In this document: piece after piece, positions 16,669 through 24,627 of the stretch
How positions within the stretch are numbered: position 1 is the stretch's first letter
How the letters are laid out: every line of letters starts with the position of its first letter
NCBI RefSeq assembly: GCF_027497495.1
Contig: NZ_CP114205.1
Location: 5,704,001-5,768,000 of the forward strand
DNA length: 64,000 nucleotides
DNA from: Streptomyces tubercidicus
GTDB taxonomy: Bacteria > Actinomycetota > Actinomycetes > Streptomycetales > Streptomycetaceae
Direction of reading: 5' to 3'
Notes under the pieces: generated by a model
The model's database searches: none
What the model was told of the DNA's origin: nothing
The model's input: only the letters and a program-made list of their open reading frames with translations
Program-made: the position numbers and the translations under genes

Positions 16669-17285
16669 GGTGCGCACGCCGCCTTGAACTCCGCCGCGCG
16701 CTTGCGCAGCCCGTCCAGGTCGCCGCCGTCCGCCGCGTCCCCGATCAGGGGTGAGCCGACGCCCACCGCCACCGCTCCGGCGGCGAAGTAGGCGGGCGCA
16801 GCGGCCGCGTCCACCCCGCCGACCGGCACGAACGGCAGCTCGGGGAAGGGGGCGCGGAGTGCCTGTAGATAGCCGGGTCCGCCGAACGACGCCGGGAACA
16901 GTTTCAGGGCCGAGACGCCCAGCGCGTCGGCCGCGATCACCTCGGACGGCGTCAGCACCCCGGCGAGTGTCGAGAGTCCCTGCCGTACGGACTCCTCCAG
17001 ACCGGCCCCCAGGCCGGGTGTGACGATGAGATTGGCCCCGGCCTCGGCGGCGCGCCGGGCGTCCGATGCGGTCAGGACGCTGCCGGCGCCGAGCCAGGCC
17101 GCGTCGCCGAGCTCGGCACGCGCCCGTCGGATGACGCTGAGGGCGTCGTTTCCGCTGAGTGAGACCTCGATCAGCGGAAGGTCTGCCTCCGCCAGCGCCA
17201 TGACCGTACGGAAGGACGCCTCCGCATCTCTGCCCCGGACGATGGCGATCAGCCGTTCGGTCCGGAGCGCTGTGCTGAAGTCCAT
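16665..17285 (-). CDS. 2-keto-3-deoxy-6-phosphogalactonate/gluconate aldolase (KDPG aldolase family)
   Basis: A 206-residue class I aldolase that cleaves KDPG or KDPGal to pyruvate and glyceraldehyde 3-phosphate. Family motifs are AIVRGRDAEASF, LIEVSLSGNDAL with the catalytic Glu, LGAGSVLTASDARRA, IVTPGL, and the Schiff-base Lys in ALKLFPASFGGPGYL. The C-terminal PVGGVDAAAAPAYFAAGAV matches the phosphate-binding loop. The ATG at 17283-17285 gives normal length. It is translationally coupled to the sugar kinase downstream. A 292-nt gap separates it from the dehydratase, so the kinase-aldolase pair may have its own promoter; nothing else is seen there. Confidence 0.9.
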   Translation of the reverse strand: MDFSTALRTERLIAIVRGRDAEASFRTVMALAEADLPLIEVSLSGNDALSVIRRARAELGDAAWLGAGSVLTASDARRAAEAGANLIVTPGLGAGLEESVRQGLSTLAGVLTPSEVIAADALGVSALKLFPASFGGPGYLQALRAPFPELPFVPVGGVDAAAAPAYFAAGAVAVGVGSPLIGDAADGGDLDGLRKRAAEFKAACAP

Positions 17286-17577
17286 GGCGTTCCTGCTTTC
17301 TCCTGCTCCCCGTCGCGTGTGTACGGCGCGACCGGGCCGTTCGGGCGCACGGGTGACACCGCTGATTATCCCGGGCTGGTGGACCGGTGTCTGGGGGTGT
17401 GGACGGAGGGGAGGCTGTGGGTGTTAGCCCGGCTGCGACCACTCCCAGCGGCGACCGGCGCTCAGGGGGTACGCCGACCGCGTGTGCCGCCTCGGGTGTG
17501 ACCCGCGCGTCGTCACCGGCCCGGTCCTGACCGGCCAGGTCCAGTCCAGCCCGAATGCTTCGCCCCCGCCCGCCCCG

Positions 17578-18723
17578 TCACCATTCGGCGAACGCCCCGT
17601 CCTCATGGCGCCACACGGGATTCCGCCAGGCGTGCCCCCGCTGATCCGCCGCCCGTACGGCGGCCTCGTCCACCTCCACGCCGAGTCCGGGACGCTCGGT
17701 CCGCAGCAGCGAGCCGCCGTGGAAGCGGAACGGCTCCGGATCCGCGACATAGTCCAGCAGCTCGGCGCCCTGGTTGTAGTGGATCCCGATGGACTGTTCC
17801 TGGATGAGGAAGTTCGGGGTGGTGAAAGCGACTTGGAGGCTGGCGGCCAGCGCGACCGGGCCAAGGGGGCAGTGCGGCGCGAGCTGAGCGCCGTATGCCT
17901 CCGCGAGTGCGGCGATCCGGCGCAGCTCGGAGATGCCGCCCGCATGCGAGATATCGGGCTGGAGGATCGCCACACCGGCTTGCAGGGGAGCCAGGAACTC
18001 TTGCCGGGTGAAGAGACGTTCACCGAGTGCGAGGGGGATGGAGGAGATGTTCACGAGGTCGGGGAGGGCATGCAGGTAATCACAGAGGACGGGTTCCTCG
18101 ACGAACATCGGTGCGTAGTCGGCGAGCAGGGGGAGGAGTCTGCGGGCGTTGGCGGGGGAGACCCGGCCGTGGAAGTCGAGGCCGAAGTCCCGTTCGTCGC
18201 CGAGGACTTCGCGTGCGGTCTCGGCGCGCAGCAGACAGTCCCGAATTTCGGCGCGGGTCGCCACTGGCGTCATCTTGCCGCAGCCGTTCATCTTGACGGC
18301 GGTGAACCCCGCCTCGGTCTGCGCGGTGACCGCGTCGCGGATGGCATGCGGCTCATCGCCGCCCACCCAGGCGTAAGCGCGGATCTTCTCGCGGACCGGT
18401 CCGCCGAGCAGCTGGTGGACGGGGAGGCCGTGCCGCTTCCCTTTGATGTCCCACAGCGCCTGGTCCAGACCGGCGACGGCGGACGACAGGACGGGCCCGC
18501 CGCGATAGAAACCGCCCTTCGTCATGACCTGCCAGTGATCCTCGATACGCGCCGGATCCTGCCCCAGGAGGTACTCGGCCAGCACCTCCACGGCCGCCCG
18601 GACCGGCTCGGCCCGCCCCTCGACCACCGGCTCACCCCAGCCGACGACGCCCTCATCGGTCTCCACCCGTACGAACATCCAGCGCGGCGGGGCGAGGAAC
18701 GTCTCGATGCGGCTGATCTTCAT
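17578..18723 (-). CDS. dgoD: D-galactonate dehydratase
   Basis: A 381-residue enolase-superfamily dehydratase converting D-galactonate to 2-keto-3-deoxygalactonate. The N-terminal signature IETFLAPPRWMFVRVETDEG and HWQVMTKGGFYRGGPVLSSA match galactonate dehydratase closely. Catalytic elements are all present: LDFHGRV (metal Asp plus acid/base His), FVEEPV and LGERLF (metal Glu residues), and PHCPLGP (second His). It is 78 nt downstream of the GntR/FadR regulator and probably cotranscribed with it. With the kinase and aldolase downstream this completes the De Ley-Doudoroff route. Specificity for galactonate over related sugar acids rests on family resemblance. Confidence 0.9.
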   Translation of the reverse strand: MKISRIETFLAPPRWMFVRVETDEGVVGWGEPVVEGRAEPVRAAVEVLAEYLLGQDPARIEDHWQVMTKGGFYRGGPVLSSAVAGLDQALWDIKGKRHGLPVHQLLGGPVREKIRAYAWVGGDEPHAIRDAVTAQTEAGFTAVKMNGCGKMTPVATRAEIRDCLLRAETAREVLGDERDFGLDFHGRVSPANARRLLPLLADYAPMFVEEPVLCDYLHALPDLVNISSIPLALGERLFTRQEFLAPLQAGVAILQPDISHAGGISELRRIAALAEAYGAQLAPHCPLGPVALAASLQVAFTTPNFLIQEQSIGIHYNQGAELLDYVADPEPFRFHGGSLLRTERPGLGVEVDEAAVRAADQRGHAWRNPVWRHEDGAFAEW

Positions 18724-18801
18724 GAACCGGTCCGTCCTTTCGACGCGCGGCGAGCGCGGCGACCCTGTCTACGGCTTGAGCGCGGCGGTGCTGCTCCCCA
18801 C

Positions 18802-19503
18802 CTACGGATGCTCTCGCGCCGACACATCAAGCAGTTCCAGCATCGCCATATAAGCCCCGTCGACATCCCGGTTCCGTACGGCCTCGACGACCGCGGCATG
18901 CAGGGCATGGGGACGTTCGAATGCGCCGGCCGCGGCCAGCACCGCGCGGTCGCGCTGGACGAGCACCGGCACGATCACCCGGTGCATCTGCGCGTAGAAG
19001 CGATTGTTCGACGCGATCAGCATCGCCGTATGGAAGGACGCGTCGGCCCGCACGAGCAGCACCGGGTCGTTGTCGGACGCGGCCATCGCGCTCAACGCGG
19101 CGTCCAGGGCCGCCAGATCCTCGTCGGTACGGCGCTCCGCGGCGAGCGCGGCCGCCGCGGGCTCGATGGAACGACGCAGTTCGAGCACATCGGCGAAGAA
19201 GTCGGACGAGACACCGGCCGCCAGCTTCCACCGCAGGACGTCTGCGTCCAGGAGGTTCCAGTCCTCCCGGGGGCGGACGAACGTGCCGCGCTTCTTGTCG
19301 GCCCCGAGGAGGCCCTTGGCGGTCAATACCTTGATCGCCTCCCGCAGCACGGTCTGGCTCACGTCCAGCTCCGCCCGCACCTCCGGCATGACAAGGCTGT
19401 CGCCCTCCCCATACGTGCCCTTCAAGATCCGTTCGGCGAGCGCTTCGACCGCCCTCTGGTGAGCCCCGTGCCCTGCGGAGGCGGCGTGCCCAGGACGGCT
19501 CAT
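18802..19503 (-). CDS. GntR/FadR-subfamily transcriptional regulator
   Basis: A 233-residue repressor-type regulator. Residues ~12-80 form a winged helix with AERILKGTYGEGDSL and VSQTVLREAIKVLTAKGLL. The remaining FCD effector domain has ELRRSIEPAAAALAAERR, a conserved FHTAMLIASNN and HRVIVPVL, the pattern that supplies metal-binding His and Asp. It leads the operon containing galactonate dehydratase, so it probably responds to a sugar acid intermediate such as galactonate. No clear palindrome was identified in its upstream region, 19504-19592. Confidence 0.9.
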   Translation of the reverse strand: MSRPGHAASAGHGAHQRAVEALAERILKGTYGEGDSLVMPEVRAELDVSQTVLREAIKVLTAKGLLGADKKRGTFVRPREDWNLLDADVLRWKLAAGVSSDFFADVLELRRSIEPAAAALAAERRTDEDLAALDAALSAMAASDNDPVLLVRADASFHTAMLIASNNRFYAQMHRVIVPVLVQRDRAVLAAAGAFERPHALHAAVVEAVRNRDVDGAYMAMLELLDVSAREHP

Positions 19504-19592
19504 CGTGCTGCTCCCTGTTCCCCGTTCACCCCATCAACCCCATGAACCTCACGGCACCCACCAACCCCAGTGCACCTACCGACCCCAGCCAT

Positions 19593-19634
19593 CAGGGCGT
19601 ACCGAGCACCCCAATCCCACCTCGGTACGCCCTG
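19593..19634. terminator. Strong hairpin terminator after the DUF4383 gene
   Basis: CAGGGCGTACCGAG at 19593-19606 pairs perfectly with CTCGGTACGCCCTG at 19621-19634 across a 14-nt loop. It lies 22 nt beyond the DUF4383 stop and 90 nt upstream of the FadR-type regulator start, insulating the two leftward units. Confidence 0.75.
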
Positions 19635-19655
19635 ACGTCTCCTCGCCCCGGCGGC

Positions 19656-20387
19656 TCAGGGCTTCTTGCTGTCGCTACCGGTGCGGGTGCCGGTATCGAG
19701 GGCCGTGGTGCGCCTTCTGCTCCCGCTGGTGCCGGCGCCGAATGAACCGCGCCCGGCGTGGGAGGCGCCCTGCATCTTGACCCGCGCCGCCTGCCGTGCG
19801 GCCGTCATACCGGAGACGGGACGCAGCTGTCCGCGGTCGAACTGCTCCGCCTCCTCCGGGTGCCGGGCGCGCCAGTACGGATTGTCATGGGGGAGGCCGC
19901 CGCTGACCCGCCCGTACATCCCGAAGACCAGCAGCATCAGTCCGACCAGGAAGCTGAACAGGACGTTCTGGATCTGGAAGGCGAGGAAGTTCGCGCCGGT
20001 GTCCAGCAGCGCCAGGTTCACGAATCCGCTCAGCAGGAAGAGGCCGCCGAACACGATGTTGAGGGTGGAGGCGAAGTTCCCGCCGATCACCATGCCGCCG
20101 AAGAGTATGGCTCCGACGACGATCGAGAGCACGCTCAGTGCGCCATTGGTGTTCAGCCCGGCGACGGTGTCCCCGCCGGTGTCGAAGTAGCCGATGTGGT
20201 GGGTCAGCCCGAGGATGCCGAATGCGATCAGTACCAGGCCCATCAGCCCGGCACCGATGCGGTAGACCTTGCTGAGCCGGTGGTCCACGGGCAGATGCTC
20301 ATCGAGCCGTGTGTGCGGCCGCTTTTTTGCCCGGTGGAGCGGATTCGCGGGCCCGTGCAGGGTCTGGCCAGTAGCCCCAGTAGCCAT
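19656..20387 (-). CDS. DUF4383 membrane protein
   Basis: A 243-residue membrane protein of the DUF4383 family. After a basic N-terminal cytosolic segment there are four hydrophobic helices: GAGLMGLVLIAFGILGL, ALSVLSIVVGAILFGG, TLNIVFGGLFLLSGF, and VLFSFLVGLMLLVFGMYG. A polar, basic tail of about 70 residues follows, rich in Arg, Gly and Ser. The ATG at 20385-20387 is supported by a perfect AAGGAGG 6 nt upstream, which rules out the longer upstream reading. A hairpin terminator follows. The function is unknown and neighbours give no clue. Confidence 0.9.
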   Translation of the reverse strand: MATGATGQTLHGPANPLHRAKKRPHTRLDEHLPVDHRLSKVYRIGAGLMGLVLIAFGILGLTHHIGYFDTGGDTVAGLNTNGALSVLSIVVGAILFGGMVIGGNFASTLNIVFGGLFLLSGFVNLALLDTGANFLAFQIQNVLFSFLVGLMLLVFGMYGRVSGGLPHDNPYWRARHPEEAEQFDRGQLRPVSGMTAARQAARVKMQGASHAGRGSFGAGTSGSRRRTTALDTGTRTGSDSKKP

Positions 20388-20634
20388 GTCCGGCCTCCTT
20401 CGCGCAGGTGCCGACTGGGCCGTACGTCTCTCCAGGATCCGCCCGGGTGGCAGTTCACGCCATCGCGCCCGGTGGCGAGGGAGCACGCAGCCGCCTCACC
20501 CTCCCACCGGACACCGGGCGGCAGACCAGCCCAGGCAAGGTCTCCCGCGCCCGGTGGCAGGTTTCACGGAGCCGCCCCACTGCCCCGCCGGACACCGGCC
20601 CCGGCAAGGTCTCTCCCCAGCAGACCCCGGCGCC

Positions 20635-22020
20635 TCAGCCGCCGGTCCCGGCCCCGCCCCTCGCGTCCCGGATCTCCTGCACCACGCGGGCCGCCGTCTC
20701 CCGCACCGCTTCGGTCTCCATCAGGAAGTGCCACCAGTCCGGATGGCGTCCCTCCAGGCCCGCGACCGCGCGGTCCAGCCGCGCCACCGCATCGTCCAGG
20801 GGGCCGGCATGCCGCGGATCGGGGGTACTGCGCCCGCTCATCGCCAGCCGCTGCGCGTCCCGTACGGCGAAGCGGGTCCGCTCAACCTCCTTCTGCCGGT
20901 CGAAGGAGACCGCATCGAGCCGCTGCAGCCGGTCACCGGCCGCCGACACCGCCTCGTCGGTGGTGTCCAGCAGCGCCCGTACGGTCGCCAGCCGGCTCGT
21001 GGCATCCGCCCAGCGCTGCTTGTCCCGCGCCTGCTGTGCCTCCCGCAGCTTGACTTCGGCCTGCTGGACGGACTGCGTGGCCTGCGCCGGTACGTGCTGA
21101 AGGTCCTGCCAGCACGCCGCGCTGTACCGCCGCCGCAGCTCGCTGAGCACCGGGTCGACCTTCCCCGCACGCGTGGTGATCGCCTGCGCCCGGGTCCGCA
21201 GCGACACCAGCCGCTTGTCGATCTCCGCGGCCTTCCCGGGCAGCCGCTCGGCCTCGGCCCGTACGGCCTCGGCCTGGCGCAGCACGTCATCGGCGCGCCG
21301 GATCGTCTCCCGTACGCCATGGTGCCCGGCGCCCTGATTGAGCTTGGTCAGCTCCGGCCCGAGCGCCGCCAGCCGGGCCGCGAGATCATCGGCCTGCAGA
21401 CCCTGCGCACGGACCGCATCCAGCGCATTGCTCGCCGCCAGCAGCGCCTGGCGCGCCCGCTCCACGGCCGGAGCCAGCCGCGCCAGCTGCGTCTCGGCGG
21501 ACTGCAGCAGCGGCCCCAGCCCCTGCGCGAACCGGTCCAGCTCGCCCTTGACGCGGTCCAGCTCCTGCTTGGCCCGCGTCAGATCGGCCCGCGCCCGCGC
21601 CATCGCGGCGCCGTCGAGATCGTCACGGTCCAGATCGTGGGAGTCGACCGCGGTGATGTACCCCTGACTCACCTCGTCGATCCGCCGGCCGAAGCCCTCG
21701 TACTCCTCTGCCGCCGTCCGCGCGGGCGGTGAGGCGTCGACGGCGGTGATCGTCTCTATGGAGATCCGCAGATCCCGGTGCGCGGTGTCCAGCTCGTAGA
21801 ACGACGCCGCTGCGGCATCCTTCGCGGCCTGCGCATCGGCCCGCTGGCCCTCCCCCCGCCCGAACCAGCGCCGGGTCCCGCCACCTGCGAACGACAACGG
21901 CGCCACCGCCGCCAGCAACGGCAGCGGCAACAACATGAGCGCCACCAGATCCCGGACCGGACCCCTACGGGCGCGACGGCGTTCTCGCTGCTCATGCGGC
22001 TGAGTATCTGTCGCCGTCAC
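20635..22020 (-). CDS. Membrane-anchored long coiled-coil protein of unknown function
   Basis: A 461-residue protein. A short basic cytosolic N-terminus (QRERRRARRGPVRD) leads into one transmembrane helix, LVALMLLPLPLLAAVAPLSF. From about residue 55 to the end it is almost entirely Ala/Arg/Glu/Leu/Asp-rich helix with heptad-like spacing, for example RARADLTRAKQELDRVKGEL, consistent with a long coiled coil. A few Trp and Cys residues near 310 (AACWQDL) and at the end (HPDWWHFL) break the pattern. The GTG at 22018-22020 follows a GGGAGAGGGAA purine stretch. It stands alone between DUF4383 and tRNA-Val. A spacer or tether role across the envelope is possible but unproven. Confidence 0.8.
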   Translation of the reverse strand: MTATDTQPHEQRERRRARRGPVRDLVALMLLPLPLLAAVAPLSFAGGGTRRWFGRGEGQRADAQAAKDAAAASFYELDTAHRDLRISIETITAVDASPPARTAAEEYEGFGRRIDEVSQGYITAVDSHDLDRDDLDGAAMARARADLTRAKQELDRVKGELDRFAQGLGPLLQSAETQLARLAPAVERARQALLAASNALDAVRAQGLQADDLAARLAALGPELTKLNQGAGHHGVRETIRRADDVLRQAEAVRAEAERLPGKAAEIDKRLVSLRTRAQAITTRAGKVDPVLSELRRRYSAACWQDLQHVPAQATQSVQQAEVKLREAQQARDKQRWADATSRLATVRALLDTTDEAVSAAGDRLQRLDAVSFDRQKEVERTRFAVRDAQRLAMSGRSTPDPRHAGPLDDAVARLDRAVAGLEGRHPDWWHFLMETEAVRETAARVVQEIRDARGGAGTGG

Positions 22021-22161
22021 TTCCCTCTCCCGATCGGATCGCCCCAGGACCGAATGCCATTCTCCCACTCACCGCAACGAACACACCGGCCGGTAAGTTC
22101 GCACTTCGAGCACTGGTTTGCAGTTCAGCCCCGGAGGCAAGGTAGTCTGTCGGCTCGGCCA

Positions 22162-22236
22162 GGGCGCATAGCTCAGCGGTAGAGCGCTGCTCTTACAAAG
22201 CAGATGTCACAGGTTCGAATCCTGTTGTGCCCACCA
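22162..22236 (+). tRNA. tRNA-Val (anticodon TAC)
   Basis: A complete cloverleaf. The acceptor stem GGGCGCA pairs with TGTGCCC, with one G-U pair. The D-arm is AGCTCAGCGGTAGAGC, and the anticodon stem CTGCT/AGCAG encloses CTTACAA, giving TAC. The T-arm is CAGGTTCGAATCCTG. The discriminator A is followed by a genome-encoded CCA at 22234-22236. A terminator follows directly. The gene lies next to a decayed integrase, so it may have served as an integration site. Confidence 0.96.
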
Positions 22237-22241
22237 GCGAG

Positions 22242-22276
22242 AAGACCCCCTATCGATCATGGTAGGGGGTCTTTTG
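22242..22276 (+). terminator. Intrinsic terminator of tRNA-Val
   Basis: AAGACCCCCTA pairs with TAGGGGGTCTT around a loop of about 10 nt and runs into TTTT. It begins 6 nt after the CCA end and is the most classical rho-independent terminator in the window. Confidence 0.85.
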
Positions 22277-22292
22277 GCATCTGGAATTGACA

Positions 22293-22480
22293 TCAACGGC
22301 AGAGGTCAGCCGGCAGCGGGCCGCCGCCTCCGCCGCAGGTCATGTGGCTCACGGCATCACGCTGCGTGTACGTGATCACGGTGATGGCGATTTGGCTGTG
22401 TCCCAAGAACACGTTTCCCGTCTCCGCCGCGCTCCCGCCCACCAGGAGGGTGGCCCGTGTGCCGGGTGGGCGGGGTGAAA
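22293..22480 (-). pseudogene. Remnant of a tyrosine recombinase (integrase) 3' end
   Basis: The minus strand reads GTRATLLVGGSAAETG, then NVFLGHSQIAITVITYTQRD, ending at the TGA at 22293-22295. This matches the C-terminal catalytic region of phage/ICE integrases, where LGHSxIxIT precedes the nucleophilic Tyr. Only about 60 codons remain and an in-frame stop lies just upstream, near 22498. It is 57 nt from tRNA-Val and oriented toward it, the usual geometry of an integrated element. The interval up to 22610 holds no other recognisable gene, only a short plus-strand open frame that I do not trust. Confidence 0.55.
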
Positions 22481-22610
22481 TGCATGGCCGAGATCGGCAT
22501 CACTGTCAGCCACAGCGACCAGGGGCGGCCAGTGGAGACGGCAGACATTGGTGATGACCAGCTTCGGCTGGCGCTCTCGCTGTTCGCGCACCACCACGGC
22601 TCAGAGGCGG

Positions 22611-22943
22611 TTAGCTGCCGTAGGGCGGGAAGAAGAGCAGCCGCGCCGCCAGCGCCAGGAGCATGGCGAGGGGCGGCGCGTACCACCAGGGCCGCAACCT
22701 TCTCGTTTTGACGAAGGGAAGGGTGAGGACGAGGCAGAGGATGGCCCAGCCCATTCCGAGGTTGCTGAGGAGTGCGAACTCCTGAGCCGCGTCGAACTCG
22801 ACAGCGTCGTCGCCGCGGGGCATGAGCTGGACCAGTGTGACGAAAGCCAGCGGCGCCTCGATCGTGGGCAGGAGACATGCCCCCAAAACTGTGCCGATGC
22901 GCAGTCCGCCACGTGGGCTTCGAGGGTGGGTGGGCGTCGTCAC
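22611..22943 (-). CDS. Small three-helix membrane protein, last gene of the EspC/lysozyme-like trio
   Basis: A 110-residue protein with three hydrophobic segments: TVLGACLLPTIEAPLAFVTL, FALLSNLGMGWAILCLVLTL, and YAPPLAMLLALAARLLFF. The GTG start overlaps the preceding stop as GTGA, so it is translationally coupled to the lysozyme-like gene. I do not recognise a family. Its size, position after a predicted cell-wall-active secreted protein, and membrane nature are what an immunity or accessory protein would show; this is inference. Confidence 0.7.
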   Translation of the reverse strand: MTTPTHPRSPRGGLRIGTVLGACLLPTIEAPLAFVTLVQLMPRGDDAVEFDAAQEFALLSNLGMGWAILCLVLTLPFVKTRRLRPWWYAPPLAMLLALAARLLFFPPYGS

Positions 22944-24289
22944 TTTCCGAGTGCTTCCTTCGCTTGGCCAACATGGTCGTCGAATTGGCGACCGTAGCGT
23001 TGCGCCCCTTCGCTCTGATAGTAGGGGCCGCCGTTATAGCGGGCGGCAAGCTCCTGCATCTGTTCCCGGGTCATCTCTTCGGGCGCGACGTCGGCAAAGC
23101 CGCTCTCGGCCTTGAGCTGCGCCAGGTACTCCGAGGCGATGTAGACGTTCTGGGCCGGATCCTTGAGCGCACCGGTGATCTCGTCGCGCTGTTGGTTGCT
23201 GAGATTCTCCGGGTCGTATCCGAGGACCTCTGCTGCTCGCCGGACCTGGATGGACATCGGGCCCAACGAGGTCATGTCCTGGTCCCCGGTGAAGGGCAGG
23301 TTACGGCGTGCCCAGGGGAAGGCGTCGTCGGTCCAGCTGGGGTCGCCTTCCACCTCCTTCCAGGCGATGCCGGCAACCATCTCTGGAGGCAATCCCGAGT
23401 CACGGGCTGCGTTGCGCAGCAGATGCTTGTTGGTGGAGATGTACTCCCGCCGCTCATCGTCGGAGTCGCTGGGCAGCCAGTGGTAGTTACCGTCCGCCTC
23501 AAGACCGGCCGTCTTCAACTTGATGCGCAACAGCGCAGGTGAGATCGCCACGTCTGGACCGACCTTGGGAATGGAGTCCGTCTTGGCGCCCGTGCCGAAC
23601 AATTGCGCGTGTGGGTCATCTGCCGCGTCCTTCGTCTCACGGCGCAGAGCGTCGACACCGCCTTGGAGCTGCGTGGCATCGGTGAAGCTTCCGCCACGGA
23701 AGTCCGGCAGGGAGTCAAAGGCGACACGGATCCCGGCGAGACAGTCCTTGCGTGCCTCGCCCTCGATGCGCAGGGCATCGGCATAGTGATCGCTGGTTGC
23801 GCTGTAGTAGCGCTCTGCCTCCTCGCGGATCTCGTCCGGGTCGGCGAAGAACTCCGCAGCCCAGTCCCAGAACCCCGTAGTTGCCCGCAGGTCTTCCCAT
23901 TGCCGCATGGGTTCGGCTGCCCGTGCGGTGGAAGTGATCGGAATGCCCTCACGCGAGATGACTTCGGCCAAGCGCGACTCCGTCGATTGCCCTTCTTCGA
24001 AGTGGTGCTTGGCACGGGCCACAGCCTTCGCGTAGGCGTAGAGCGCATTGCGAACCCGCCGGAAGGCTGCAGAGAGGTGCTCGCCCAGAGCCGTGGCTTC
24101 CTTCAGGCGAGCGGTGTACTGCTCGCGCCCCTCACCCTGCCAGTCGATACGGCCGGCCTTGCGGAAGTCGTCCTCGCACGAGTCGAGCAGGGTGTGCAGC
24201 CTCCGGTACTCGTCGCCTGTCTGCTCGATGAGCGGAGGGTTGCACAGCTCCAGAAAATCCACGTCGGATCGGTAGGCCACAGCACTCAC
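22940..24289 (-). CDS. WXG-like N-terminus fused to lysozyme/transglycosylase-like C-terminus
   Basis: A 449-residue protein without a classical signal peptide. The N-terminal ~230 residues are helical, with a W-x-G motif in GRIDWQGEGREQY and long Ala/Arg/Glu helices, resembling ESX/WXG100-type secretion partners. The C-terminal ~200 residues look lysozyme-like: GIAWKEVEGDPSW supplies a candidate catalytic Glu near residue 310, and SLGPMSIQVRRAAEVLGY and ELAARYNGGPYY resemble transglycosylase substrate-groove motifs. The GTG at 24287-24289 overlaps the upstream stop (GTGA). Its stop overlaps the next start. It probably cuts peptidoglycan after type VII-like export. No secretion machinery is in the window. 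Confidence 0.75.
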   Translation of the reverse strand: MSAVAYRSDVDFLELCNPPLIEQTGDEYRRLHTLLDSCEDDFRKAGRIDWQGEGREQYTARLKEATALGEHLSAAFRRVRNALYAYAKAVARAKHHFEEGQSTESRLAEVISREGIPITSTARAAEPMRQWEDLRATTGFWDWAAEFFADPDEIREEAERYYSATSDHYADALRIEGEARKDCLAGIRVAFDSLPDFRGGSFTDATQLQGGVDALRRETKDAADDPHAQLFGTGAKTDSIPKVGPDVAISPALLRIKLKTAGLEADGNYHWLPSDSDDERREYISTNKHLLRNAARDSGLPPEMVAGIAWKEVEGDPSWTDDAFPWARRNLPFTGDQDMTSLGPMSIQVRRAAEVLGYDPENLSNQQRDEITGALKDPAQNVYIASEYLAQLKAESGFADVAPEEMTREQMQELAARYNGGPYYQSEGAQRYGRQFDDHVGQAKEALGK

Positions 24290-24627
24290 CGGTCCTCGGG
24301 GGCCACGTACTGGCCCTTGCTGAGGATCTCGTCCATGCCTCGCTGAGCGTCTGCGTCGGCATGCACGAGGGCGTTCCCAGTAGCGTGCAACTTGGTGGAC
24401 AGCGCAGACAGCAGAGTGACCATGTCTGCGTACTGGTCCTGTGTATAGCGCGCGAACCCCTCCACTGCCTGCGCCACATCTGGATGCGCGCGCGGGACGC
24501 GGCACTGAGTCGCGTTCTCGCCGTCCATGCGCCCCGCGTTCAACAGCCCGGCAATCTCGTTGAGCAGATGGGAACTGCCGTTGATGGAGGCGGCATCCGC
24601 AGAGAAGCCGCCCGATCCCCCGTTCAT
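24286..24627 (-). CDS. EspC/WXG100-like small helical protein
   Basis: A 113-residue protein that starts with a Gly/Ser-rich segment and continues as two helical stretches: INGSSHLLNEIAGLLNAG, and EGFARYTQDQYADMVTLLSA running into LHATGNALVHADADAQRG. This two-helix hairpin pattern resembles EspC/ESX secretion-associated proteins that pair with larger effectors. It is the first gene of a three-gene overlapping unit. The ATG at 24625-24627 has a G-run 5 nt upstream that could serve as ribosome site. It may act as chaperone or export partner for the lysozyme-like protein. Confidence 0.7.
   Translation of the reverse strand: MNGGSGGFSADAASINGSSHLLNEIAGLLNAGRMDGENATQCRVPRAHPDVAQAVEGFARYTQDQYADMVTLLSALSTKLHATGNALVHADADAQRGMDEILSKGQYVAPEDR

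Noticed and set aside
17482..19545. A 687-codon plus-strand open frame opposite galactonate dehydratase and its regulator.
   Set aside because: The minus strand carries the full catalytic motifs of both proteins. The plus-strand product has no recognisable domain.
22457..22711. A plus-strand frame (GITVSHSDQGRP and LRLALSLFAHHHGSEAV) near tRNA-Val.
   Set aside because: The middle looks almost protein-like, but it overlaps the 3' end of the membrane protein gene on the other strand and the family is unknown. Could be a relic of the lost element; not called.
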